In this document: positions 12,344 through 23,904 of the stretch, piece after piece
Numbering within the stretch: the stretch's first letter is position 1
How the letters are laid out: every line of letters starts with the position of its first letter
Origin: Haliotis asinina
Lineage: Eukaryota > Mollusca > Gastropoda > Lepetellida > Haliotidae
Reading direction: 5' to 3'
Assembly: GCF_037392515.1 (NCBI RefSeq)
Contig: NC_090290.1
Span: forward strand, 32,137,753 to 32,201,752
Length of the DNA stretch: 64,000 nt
The notes under the pieces: model-generated
The model's database searches: none
Told to the model about the DNA's origin: nothing
The model's input: the letters and a program-made list of their open reading frames with translations, nothing else
Position numbers and translations under genes: made by a program

Positions 12344-12575
12344 CAACCTTCAATGTTATCCGTGCTCGAGATATATGTAATGTGCATATGTCGTCGGTTG
12401 TGTTGATGTGAATCTCGGCTGGCGCGTTTCCTGCGTCGCTGTGTGACGATCGACTTTGTCCTCTTCCTGTGTTGTGTTATCAGGGACTGGTTATTGAGCC
12501 CGGTGATTAATGTGCGGTTATTCATGTGTATTTTGTACTTTTTGCCTCTAGGAAGACTAAGTACAGTATATAAAA
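12344..12575 (-). promoter_or_regulatory. Probable 5'UTR exon, donor and TATA-like box of SDR copy 2
   Basis: The minus strand has a consensus donor GGTTG/gtaagt ending at 12344, and a TATATA-like box near 12562-12573. The same layout, including the donor and the intervening sequence, is found upstream of copy 3 (donor at 42973, TATAAATA at 43212-43219). Conservation of donor and box between the duplicates is the main support. Splicing would join this exon to the coding exon at about 11203 across a 1.1 kb intron. Confidence 0.5.
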
Positions 12576-12839
12576 ACGGTCTATATTTATTCATATATGC
12601 ATTAGTTATCGTTTAAAGTAGTTGATTAGCTTTGCGAAACGTGTCATAATTAATGAAAGAGAAGATGCATTGCGGAGTGGGTACTAGTCGTATGCAACGT
12701 GGCACTCAAAGATGCTCCACGCGATGATGTTACCTGAAGCATAGGAAAGCATACGTTAAAGTTTGTTTTGATATAAATATTAACATGTAGTTATCAATAT
12801 TAGTATTACAAGTAAACACTAGCATCATTTGTGGCAATT

Positions 12840-13090
12840 AGTGATCAGAATTGGTATGAAGAAGTACAGTAAAGCTCAAACATTTTAAGTGAGTTTGGGT
12901 TGGGACTGCTCATACTACTGCAAAACTGTAGAAGTTTACAAGCATGTAAATGTCTTGTAAAGGTGAGGTTAAATATCCACAAGGGGAGATGCCTGATGTG
13001 TAATGGTAAATGGTTGTTCTACTTTGGCTTAACGCAGTTTGCACGTCCTGCTTTAGTGATATTAGTGTGTGAAAATAGATCCTGAATAAT
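12840..13090. repeat. Upstream block shared with 49855-50095
   Basis: GTGAGTTTGGGTTGGG, GGTGAGGTTAAATATCCACA and GTGTAATGGTAAATG occur here and, in the same order and spacing, at 49889-50010. This is the far end of the duplicated block around SDR copies 2 and 3. In copy 3 it has been pushed about 6.5 kb further upstream by inserted DNA (43.33-49.8 kb). Confidence 0.7.
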
Positions 13091-13546
13091 GTCAGAGATC
13101 AAAGAATTAGACGTTTAAACTGGTAGTTATTAGAATACAGGCCGTATGTAAGTATAAATGACTGTGTTGGTTGGAACAACTATGTTCGCTGATGAATGAA
13201 AATGTTTCACGCATAAAAATGGAACTGAAATAGTAACATTTTTCAGGTTATCGTATACAACTTTATAACATTGAATGACATAAATACCGCATAACGAAAT
13301 GTTTCAGAGGACATTATAATATGACAAATATGACTCCTTATGATATATCGTGACTGCGACAAAATGATACTGGAAGATATAAAGATTGAGTATTTCTGAG
13401 TAAGTGAAAGAGGTGTACAAAAAATTATAATGAGGATTTTTTTCATCTGAGATCTGTTAGGAAGACAGTATTTGTACTAAAGCAGAACTTATTCCAACTT
13501 CAAACATTTGTAATTCACAAGCTGAAAATTCTCAAACAGATCCCAC

Positions 13547-13807
13547 TTATGGATCCCACATGGGGGAATATAAAGACGCATACTTCTTTAGTGATAACAG
13601 CTTCCTGATTTCGCATAGAGTGGCGTTTCGATTTACATCGTCCGTGATAAAGAAGGTGATTGAATGATGATTGAATAGTTCATTGATTCCATCACTTGGA
13701 TGAAGGAGTGGATTTCGCCATTGTGACACAGCTGATTTGCGGCTGTTCAGTTGGCATCCAATCAGCATGTTTACAGTTTGTTGATCACACCCTCGGGATA
13801 GCGACAT
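13547..13807 (-). other. Unrecognised open stretch, 86 codons
   Basis: An open minus-strand frame with balanced amino-acid composition (INELFNHHSITFFITDD, then a CEIRKLLSLKKYASLYSP-like end). There is no recognisable domain and no convincing splice context. It could be an exon of an unknown gene, a piece of an unidentified transposon, or chance. I see no family match. Confidence 0.2.
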
Positions 13808-13904
13808 CTATCTGTTCAACTAGATATATTATCTCTTGCTGTTATATCTGTTGATATATATCCTCTACGACTGATATAATCTCAAATATTTATGCTAAAA
13901 TTAA

Positions 13905-14450
13905 TTAACAGTGTACTTCACACTGGCATCTTCCCGGAAAGCAGATAAGTTGCTAACTGGCATCAACAAACCCAGTATATAAAAATAAAGACGATCCTAG
14001 AAGCCCTGCAAATTATAGACTCTAAACACTACTGAACTGTTTTGGAAAACATTTCATATCTATTTTAAACAACCGATTATATACATTCATCGAATAAAAC
14101 CAAAAAATCTCCAATGCTCCGGCTTGTTTCAGAGAAGTATATTTCAAGACAAAATCACCTTTTCATTACTATCAAATGTCAGAAAAAGGAATTATATTGT
14201 GCATGTATTTATTTCCAAAAGCCTTTGATACTGTCTGAAAATCAGTTCCCTAGCGAAAACTTACACGGGAAACGTCTATTGGCAAAAGAATAATATCAAA
14301 ATATACAATCATGTGTTTGTAGCGACGGTAATTATTCTGTTTATTTTATGTAAACCGCCAATTAAAGAGAAACCCTGTTTTGTTTCCATTATGTTTTAGT
14401 GATCTTGGAGAAACTGAAGTTTCAGATTCATCTTGTGGTTTACAATTTAA
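13905..14450 (+). mobile_element. LINE reverse-transcriptase fragment (fingers/palm)
   Basis: Plus-strand frames show HTGIFPES, then DDPRSPANYRLLTLLNCFGKH, NNRLYTFIE, FPKAFDTV and REKPCF..SIMFSDLGE-like text. These are the ordered RT blocks of a non-LTR element, including the FxxAFDxV box. The open frame is broken many times and nothing recognisable as the catalytic YxDD box remains. The text resembles CR1/Crack-type RTs; clade uncertain. Confidence 0.65.
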
Positions 14451-14867
14451 CTCCACCGGATACGCATATTACATATTTTGTAAATTTTGTAAAGAGTAGT
14501 GAGTCTAACTATATTCTCGATCTCCAAAGTTTGTAATGTTTCCATTACAGGATGATCCTGGACGATTCCCGTCATAATATACAGCCAAACATTTGGATTT
14601 GCTTGATTTAGATTTAGACAGGGGTTGTTTTCTAAGGATACACCCATTTTTTATATTTAAAAACATTGTGTATGAATAGTGAAGACATTAGAATCAGTTG
14701 TGTCCGGGGTCACTTTAAACAGTAATTGCAGTTTCAAACTGCTTTTATGCACTTTAATATCTAACTCTGATTCTAGCGGATTTGTACCAGCCTAAAACAC
14801 ACAAAACCTTTCTTGCATGTTTTGTTTCCTGAAGTTTATAATGCATTTATTGCAGATTTTGCATTTG

Positions 14868-14872
<5 letters not shown>

Positions 14873-14917
<45 letters not shown>
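14873..14917. repeat. (TG)n microsatellite
   Basis: About 22 tandem TG units in a gene-free stretch. Confidence 0.95.
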
Positions 14918-14918
<1 letters not shown>

Positions 14919-15064
14919 GAAACATCGATATTAGCAGACAGATTTGCGTAAATTCGTGCCTCCATACATTTTAATCATTATCTCTTACATACCATTTACA
15001 CGCATCTGGGGAATTCTAGCCTCGAAACGTTACTTGGCATTTTGACCATATTTGGATAACGCAA

Positions 15065-16575
15065 CATTTTCCCCTTTCATGGCGAAAAGCCATAGTTGTT
15101 CCTATTCCAAAGCCTGGGAGGGATCATACAGATCCATCAAATTGCCGACCTATTTCCGTAACTAGATCCATGCTTGCCATAAAAGGTGGCTATGCTTGTC
15201 GTAAGAGGCGACTAACGGGATCGGGTGGTCAGACTAGCTAACTTGGTTGACACATGTCATCGGTTCCCAACTGCGCAGATCGATGCTCATGTTGTTGATC
15301 ACTGGATTGTCTGGTCCAGACTCGATTATTTACAGACCGTCGCCATATAGCTGGACTATTGCTAAGTGCGACGTAAAACTAAACTCACTCACTCACTCCT
15401 AACTAGCTGCGTTTGCAAAACCATGGAGCGAATGGTAAATAATCGCTTAGTTTGGTTTTTGGAAACCAACAATCTGATCACTGTTATACAATGTGGTTAC
15501 CGTAAAAACCGAAGCACAACTGACTACTTGGTTTGTTTGGAATCATTTGTTAAAACTTCTTTCATGAAAAAAACAGCATGCAGTATCAATCTGGCGACAT
15601 TGAGCTAGCCAATATACCTCCTTCCCGTCCTCCTTGGGAGTTAGTTAGACCCGAAGTTGACCTAACACTGACGAGGTTTAAAAAATCAGAAACAAATGAA
15701 TTGCATTTTATACAAAAATATAATCAATTAAAAAGTAACTATTATACATACAAATCTTTATTTACAGATGGGTCCAAGGATGGTGGCGCAGTTGCCTGTG
15801 CCACTGTCATTGGATCCAGAACCACATCTTTCAGATTTCCGGATAACAGTTCTATTTTCACAGCGGAAGCAAACGCTATATTAACTGCTCTTAAATATAT
15901 GGAAAGACGTCCTAGATATAAACAGTGTATTATCTATTCCGACTCTCTTTCTTGCCTCGAGGCAATTAAAAACCTGTCATGTTAACATCCACCTTTAATA
16001 GAAATAATTGAATTGTATAATGATCTTGCTACTGGCCAATACGACATCGTCTTTTGTTGGTTACCAAGCCACGTAGGCTTTTCTGGCAACACAATGGCTG
16101 ATCTTGCTGCCAAGGCAGCACTCAACAAATCTGTGACACCACTTCTTATTCCATACTCTGATTATAAAGCTACAATTAGATCGTATATTCGTGATCTGAT
16201 GCAAAAGAGGTGGGACACCCTATATAAATAAATAAATTACATGCAATAAAACATTATATTGGTTATACCCACTTGGGGTGTCAGTCCAGATTTGAGGAGG
16301 TCATTTGTCGTATTGGCCATGTGAGATACACTCATGAATACCTTTTGAAAGGTGAGGATCCTCCGTTCTGCATCCCTTGTGATGAAAGAATCACAGTCAA
16401 GCATATCTTGCTTGACTGTGTTGAGTATTCCATCACAAGTATTTAAATTCACGAACTATGAAGGATCTTTTTAGCAATATTAGTCCTCATTTAATTACTT
16501 CATTTTCAAAGGAATTAGATTTGTTAATTGAATTGTATATAGATAAATATTTCATGAGTGGAAGATTAAATTAGT
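15065..16575 (+). mobile_element. LINE ORF2 remnant with RNase H domain (I/Jockey-like), split by a SINE
   Basis: The 5' part reads SWRKAIVVPIPKPGRDH with SNYRPISVT, the RT entry block. A SINE then interrupts it at 15166-15399. The text resumes SCVCKTMERMVNNRL and CGYRKNRSTTDYL. The catalytic RT core is missing: the text jumps at about 15578 to a linker and an RNase H domain (LFTDGSKDGG, FTAEANAILTALKYME, IYSDSLSCLEAIKNL, WLPSHVGFSGNTMADLAAKAA). It ends in a zinc-knuckle-like CIPCDERITVKHILLDC. An RNase H downstream of RT points to the I/Jockey side of the LINEs. At least two stops and one frameshift lie after the RNase H start. A 3'UTR-like stretch continues to about 16800. Confidence 0.82.
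15166..15399 (+). mobile_element. (ACTC)n-tailed SINE inserted in LINE, 5'-truncated
   Basis: TAACTAG target duplications lie at 15159-15165 and 15400-15406. The insertion separates two parts of one RT reading frame in the host LINE. Compared with 10013-10280 it lacks about 35 bp at the 5' end, as expected for target-primed reverse transcription. Confidence 0.88.
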
Positions 16576-17399
16576 AACTCAAATCGTTAGTGGCTGTACC
16601 CTCAAAGGGGGTTTAAGTACTGTAAAATAATTGTCCTCCTGAGAGGGTACTTAAGTCCCAAAATATTTTAAGTAAATTTCAGTTTTCCAGGTTTTTAATC
16701 GTAGAATAAGTGTTATTTTACTTTATGGCTAGGTTTATCTAAATTGTCAACAATTGTCACTCTTGCATTGCCCCTTATCAAATATATTTGAGTTGATTGA
16801 TGTAAAATTTCTTTTGACGGATCAAGCGTTCATGTGACAATATCACTAGATCGTATATATATAATACTTTGTAATAAGACTGAATACATACAAAATGGAT
16901 CAGAAAATATATGCAGCAGTGTCGCCGCAAAACAATTTAATTGTAAATACTCAGTGTAACATCTAAGCTAATGCCTGTGGTTGTGCCATTTAACAGTTAT
17001 GAGTACGGCTTTGATGTGACATTTCCTGGGACTGTGAAGACCTCCATCTCAAATCAGTTTGTTAAACAACTGTTTTGTTACTAAGAATCAACGGATCATA
17101 TTTAGATCATGGATTGTTACAGGAAATATAAATAAGAAACATACATATATCTTTAACAGTTTCCTCTTGTAGCTCATTGTAAACTGATGAATTTAGAATG
17201 GCAAGCAACATGGATAAACAGAACTTTTTGAACACGGTGCGATCGGTTGAAGACCTTGAGGAATGGGCTAAAGCAAGCAATTGTGAAGATGACCAAGAAG
17301 TAGCCTTGAAACGAATACAGTTGTTGGCGTTAGATTTGTCATCGTAACAATCATCAACAGGTCAACAGAAGCATGTTGAGAACAGATGTAATGAGAGTG

Positions 17400-20300
17400 G
17401 TAAAGACTTTAAGCAGCTACAGCACCTACTGAGACATATCACGGTTCATGGAATTCAACGATTCACTTGTGAGCAATCCAACCACAGCTTTTCACGACGG
17501 GATAATTTCAACACTCACAGCTGTTGACCAACAGCAGTCAAAAGAAAGTCTACAGATGTCAGCGAGACTCCCAAACGACGATGCTTACATCCCGCGAACA
17601 CAAACGACACATCTCAAGTCCGTTATTCTACCTGCAATTAGTGTGGCCACTACAAGTGCCTTTTACCGAATAAGGCATTTTGTGAGGGGTGCTCACAAAG
17701 AGGCAGGGAGTGTAATCACTGCCATCGACCCATGCCTGTTCTCAGCAAATAGACCAGTGCGACAGTCTTGTCAGAAGGCGACAGCGTTATAATGAGAGGA
17801 GAAGAACTCAGGTCGGCGGCGGACGGGTTGAGGCTCTCGAGGGGTCGGTCTCCACTCCCAGTGAAGGGAGCAGCGTGGACATACTGCAATTTCTCGCAGA
17901 CGAGAAAACAAATATTGAATCATTATTGAATTATTTCTTCTTAGAGATGAAAGGTCTGAAATGGTTTCTGACACTGAAAGTGAAAGATATCAAATATAAT
18001 GAAAATAATGATAGCGTTTTATCAGAACCGGTGATGAGAAGCACATTTATTCTTACAAATCTCTCTGAAATAGAAGAACAGATTGCAGGGGCCTATCAAA
18101 CACTGTACAGGAATTTCAGGCAGAAGATAGTGGGTGGATATTGGATCACATTGTACATTTAGAACATGACCGAGCATACTCCCTTAGCAGCCAGCAGTTA
18201 CATTCCCCTACCCAATTATCTGAAGGACAAGAAGACCATATTGAATATTAAGAACGAGGATAATCATTGTTTTGTGTGGTCAATGTTAGCAGCTCTACAT
18301 CCTGTTGACCGGGAACAAAATGCAGAGTGAACAAGCATGTTCAGTTTGAAAAGGACTTGAATCTAGATATGGAACTGACATGCCCATGCCACTGTCACAA
18401 ATTCACCAATTTGAAGAGCAAAATGGCATTTCAGTAAATGTTTTTGGCTATGGGGGTGATGATGATGGGGATTTCCCTCTCCATGTTAGCAAGTGTAACT
18501 TTTCAAAAGAAGTAGATTTACTATTGGTAAGTGCAGGGGGAAATTGCTTGATAAGGATTTTCAGTCGGTTGATGGGAGATAGGACAAAACATAACGGAAG
18601 AACATTCTATCGTAAACACTGTCATCATGACTTCAGTAGACAAAATTTGCTTGATAATCATAAACTTAAATGTTATTCCCATGGTCTGCAGAAAGTAAGA
18701 TTAGCAGAAAGTGAAGATGAGAAGTGGGTTAATTTAAAAGTCTATAGAAGCAACTAAGGGTTCCGTTTGTAATCTATGCTGATTTCCAATCCATTACCTG
18801 AAAAGTTAGCAGCCAATCCAAACACATCACATACTACAGTCTATCAACAGCATGAGCCTTCAGGATTCTGTTACAAGGTTGTATGTTCAAACCCTGACTA
18901 TTACAAACCAGCTGTAGTTTACAGGGACCCCAATGTGATTCAAAACTTCGTTCAATGTTTACTCGAGGGAGAGAAGCATATCACCCAATTGTTGGATCAG
19001 GAAGTACCAATGATAATCACTGATGATGAAGAGCAAGCATTTCAGGATGCCAAGGTGTGTCATATTTGTGATACACCTTCGGTCCAAAGTCTGTCAAAAC
19101 GGGAGACCATTGTCATATATCAGGGAGATTTAGGGGTGCTGCCCATCAGAAATGTCATCTTAATTACAAGTTCAAACGAGGAACAGACAAAGAAACCAAC
19201 CAGAACAAGTATTTTCTTCCTGTCATCTTTCACAATCTTAAGGGTTATGACTCTCATCTCATCATGCAAATGCTGAATAAATCTATCAAGCAGAAACTAC
19301 AATGTTTGGCTAACAACATGGAAAAGTACATCTCATTCTCTGTTGGCAATCTGAGGTTTATCGACTCAATTCAGTTTCGAAATACATCTCTAGAAACATT
19401 AGTAGACAATTTGAAAGGTGAAGATTCTTCCAAATTTAAGAATCTTAAACATGAGTTTTTGGATCAGCAACAATTTCAGTATCTCTTAAGAAAGGGAATA
19501 TACATGATTTCATAGATGATGAATCCAAGTTTGAGATGAATTTTCTTCCTACCAAAGAAGAATTTTAGAATTTTAGAATGTTCTGAATGACAGCCCCATT
19601 TTAGACAGTGATTATGTCCATGCACAACAGTTACGGTCCACTTTTGGTCTTAAAACAATGGGTGACTATCATGATTTATACATGAAAACGGATGTCTTAT
19701 TGTTGGCAGATTATTTTGAGAATTTTAGGAACATGGCTTTAGAATACTATCACTTAGACCCTGCCCATTATCACACGTTACCAGGTTTGGGTTGGGATGC
19801 TATGCTGAAGATGGGAAATGTAGAACTGGAGCTGCTCACTGACTTAGACATGCATCTCATGATAGAACAAGGACTTAGGGGTAGTATATCCATGATTTCC
19901 ACAAAGTATGCAGAGGCTAACAATCTTTATCTGAAAAAGAATTTCAGACCCAGTGATCCCTACTCTTATATCATGTACTGGGATGCCAATAATTTGGATG
20001 GTCATGCCTTGTCCCAGCCATTGCCTGAGCGAGACTTCCAATGGATGACTGCAGATAACATTGACAGGCTAAATATGCAGAGCATCTCTCACTATTCTAA
20101 AACTGGATATATTTTGGAGGTTAATCTGGTGTATCCACACGACTTGAAGGACAGTCGTAATGACTATCCCCTAGCCGCAGAGGCACTGACAGTAACAAAA
20201 CACATGCTTTCTCCTCATTCCCTAGAGTTAAGAGAGAAGTTCTGTATCAAGTGAAACCTGTTAGAAAGTTAGTCCCAAATCTGTATGATAAACAAAAATA

Positions 20301-21180
20301 TGTTGTACACTACAGAAACCTGCAGTTCTATTTGAATCAGGGACTAAAACTGACCAAAATTCATCGAGTCATTCAGTTCCAACAGTCTCCATGGTTACGA
20401 CCTTACATTCTTTTTAATACCGAGAATCGGAAACAAGTTATGTGACAATTCATGTTTTGGCAGATGAATGTGAGGAAGCATGTTAATGTTGAATTGGTTA
20501 CATCATCTGAAAGATTCAGAAAGCTTTGTGCTAAACCGACGTTTGAAGCCTTTAAAATTTTCAATCCTAATCTGGCAGCTGTACACCTGAAACGAGCAAG
20601 TCTGTTCCTAAATCAGACTCTGTATGCAGGCTTTTCGATACTGGGTCTCTCAAAGATAGTGATGTATGATTTTCACTATAATGTTATCCTTAAACACTAT
20701 GGGGAAACGGCTTACTTGTGTTTTACTGACACTGAGTCATTGTGTTATCAAACTGAGACTGAAGACCTGTATGCTGATATGGCCAAGCATTACGATTTGT
20801 TTGACACCAGCAACTACAACCCCTCACACCCCCTATATTCTGTACCAAATGCCAAAGTTTGGGGTAAGTTCAAAGACGAAGTTGGAAGCTGTGTTCTTGA
20901 ACAGTTTGTTGGCTTGCGACCAAAATGTACTCTTATGTGTGATGGAAAAGAAAAGCAGACTGACAAGGAAGTATCCAAAACCGTGATAAAGAAGCAACTG
21001 AGATATTACATGTACAAACAATGTCTCTTTGATGAGGTACAACATAGACACAGGATGCACAGTATTCAGTGCAAAAACCACCAGCTGTACAGCGTAGTTG
21101 TGAATAAAATTAGTCTGAGTTGCTTTGATGACAAATGATATGTTTTGTGAGTTCATACACTAGCTCATGGCCACTATAAG
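17400..21180 (+). pseudogene. Polinton DNA polymerase B relic
   Basis: Short blocks such as GDRTKHNGRTFY, GDYHDLYMKTDVLLLADYFE, YWDANNLDGHALSQPLPE and DFHYNVILKHYG are the exonuclease-to-palm landmarks of Polinton-type family B polymerases. A zinc-finger-like N-terminal region precedes them, as in many Polinton polymerases. It is a fossil with several breaks and is followed by a SINE insertion. Confidence 0.85.
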
Positions 21181-21240
21181 ATCAATTCAATTTCATAAAT
21201 GTGAATTTGTTCAAGCCATTTCATACCTTTCTTGTTCGAG

Positions 21241-21467
21241 GATTGCCATAAAGGGCGACTTTGCTTGTCGTAAGAGGTGACTAACGGGATCGGGTGGTCA
21301 GGCTGGCTGGCTTGGTTGACACATGTCATCGGTTCCCAATTGTGCAGATCGATGCTCATGTTGTTGATCACTGGATTGTCTGGTCCAGACTCGATTATTT
21401 ACAGACCGCCGCCATATAGCTGGAATACTGCTGAGTGCGGCGTAAAACTAAACTCACTCACTCACCA
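21241..21467 (+). mobile_element. (ACTC)n-tailed SINE in Polinton fossil
   Basis: It is flanked by GTTCGAG direct repeats at 21234-21240 and 21468-21474, and 5'-truncated compared with the 10013-10280 copy. It is the same family, (ACTC)n tail on the plus strand, and inserted after the Polinton had arrived. Confidence 0.85.
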
Positions 21468-22329
21468 GTTCGAGGAGAATGCTGATACGCATAGTGCTTG
21501 CATTGTTCAAATAGAACTTGAGAATGTCAACAGGGACACAGTTTTTGGAGAAGCCAAGTGAAAGTGTTCCCCAACATAACGCACGTCCATCATGTACAGT
21601 GTAATGTACTCATGTAATGTTCAGCTAGCGTCTTCTCTTTATTATGAGTATTATCACCACTGTATGCATGAATTTTGAGAGATTGCCAGTTCAATGACCG
21701 ATCATTAATGTATTATCATGACATTGTGTTATTTATGAAATAAAGGTTTTGATTTAAAACTGATGTTGCGTATGTCTTAGCAAGTGTATCCACATCAATG
21801 CAATTTATATACAGTGGAAGTTGTCTAACATAGCACCTATACAATCCAGCAAGTTTTCAAAACCGGCATAAAATATTTTTTCCATCCTTGACCAGCACAT
21901 TTATCATCATTTAAAAGCTGTTTATTCTGGCAGCTGTTCATTGCGGATCTTACCATCAAATGAGGCAAGTAAAGGTGTGTTTTGAGAGTAGTTTCTCGAG
22001 TATTTTACTTCTGTCTATTATGGCAACGGGAAAGCTCACAACACCAATATGGTTTTGTGGTTGGGGATGCGATGAAACCTGTACATGTAATTGTTAGCTG
22101 GAACAAATTAACCATGAGTGGCATTGCAATGATTCTCAATAAAGCTTTGCACTCTTCCTATGAAACAAAATCTCAACTACACTCTTTATTACAAATACAT
22201 AAATATATGTTGATCGTTACATACCTCAAATTAAACTGCATACATATTAATGCATTAACAAGCTATTCACATTCTACTACATGATATTAGCATTATGATC
22301 AGGTCATAGAAAAACAATTTATACTTCAT

Positions 22330-23900
22330 CATCTGATTGTTCATCCACAGACTTGTCATCAAAGTCTACATCTTCAGCCTGGTCTAAGTCCACGTGAGAG
22401 AGAATATCTTTCACGACAGGTTTCATCCACTGTCTGATTTTAGCATCCATGTCTTTGGGGTCCAGGTCTGTGATTTTCTCCAATACAGACTTGAAGAGGG
22501 GACCATATCCGAAATAGCTGGATGGCTATTGCAAGTCTGTCATGAAAAGTATTTTCCCAGCATTTCTGAAGTTGTTTCTCAATAAATCGTGCACTTTTCC
22601 CTTTATCCTCAAATTCCTCCTTTTTCTTCAAGATGTCCCCTTTGCAGACTTTCCCACATGTATTCAATGCCCTTCCCTTCTCTCTCTTGATCAACCATGG
22701 CATCTCTTTTACTTGACGCAGGATACCATTCTTAGCATCATCAGGTGCATCTACCTTAGCTCGCTTCTGCAGAGGTTCCCCACCATTTTCAGGGCACCAG
22801 GTCCAAACATGACGTGGAAGGTCATGATTGTTTTCAAATACAATACCACATTCATCACATGAAGGCATGTCTTCCAAGGGAACAGTAGTCTCAACCATCT
22901 TGGAGATGTTATCTCCCTGGGTGTCTGGAATCAAATGACAAGGTGGCTCAGGTTGCTCATCTTTTATAGATGTGCCCCCTGTCTCAAAGTGTCTTGATTT
23001 TGGGGGGGGGGGGGGGGGGGGTTGACACTTGTCCTTTAGCTATCCCTGGGACCGGGGGTATGTCAGCTTTTGCAACATCAGGTTGTAATCTCTCAGATTC
23101 AAGCCTGTAGGTCGTAGATCGATAGTCAGATTACCGTAAGGTTTGTGAACAACTGTTACATACACGGACTTAAACCTATCAGCATTGTTGGGGTAGATAC
23201 GTCTGGCAAACAAATGCATATGGAGTCTATCCACTGGGGAATTAAAAAGAGTCACATAGTGAGAATTCAGTGCAATATCACGTGACTCTTTACCTCGTGG
23301 AAACAGATTCTGTAACAGTAGGAATATAATGACATTCTTGTGATTAGAGATTCGAGTAAATAGCTGCGAGATGCGTTTGTCATCCTCGGCTTCAGACACC
23401 AAGTCATCCAACACAATCATGTTGTTGTTTCTGGCATCCAAGTAAGTATCGTCAGGTACATTGTAAGGAATTCCTTTTCACAAATGTCACATGGGGTAAC
23501 TGTTCACAGATCACCTGGTACAGGGACTGCCATTGAGGATAACACCAGATAATGTGATTCGGTGTTGGCTGTATACATCCTTGCGTCAGAAGGTTGTATA
23601 CAAACATTGATTTGCCACTGCCAGTTGGACCCACAACGACTGCATTAGAAGGGATGGTAAACTTGAAATGTTTCAGCATTAAGTGTGACTGCAGCGACTG
23701 CCAGGAATATTGCTGCTGCTGCTGTGAATATTGCTGCTGCTGTGAATATTGCTGCCGCTGCTCTGGATATTGCTGCTGCTTGTCATACTCCTTGTGTTTA
23801 TTAGGCCTATGTCTGACTAAGTCATGAGGCCAGGTATAAGAGAGAACAATACATGTTGTCACGTCAGCCGTTTGATTCCATCTGTGACCATGTCGTAACA
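22330..23900 (-). pseudogene. Polinton packaging ATPase relic with adjacent C2H2-like ORF
   Basis: VVGPTGSGKSMFVYNLL is a Walker A box and NMIVLDDL a Walker B box. Together with QNLFPRGKESRDIALNSH these identify the FtsK/HerA-type packaging ATPase found in Polintons. A glutamine-rich CAG-repeat tract (about 23700-23780) precedes the Walker A region. Next to it, 22440-22934 encodes a protein with CDECGIVFENNHDLPRH, a C2H2-like finger. It is a broken fossil. A run of 20 G (23002-23021) lies between the two parts. Confidence 0.8.
23002..23021. repeat. (G)20 homopolymer
   Basis: Twenty G in a row within the Polinton fossil. The length may be imprecise because sequencing errs in such runs. Confidence 0.9.
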
Positions 23901-23904
23901 TGGA

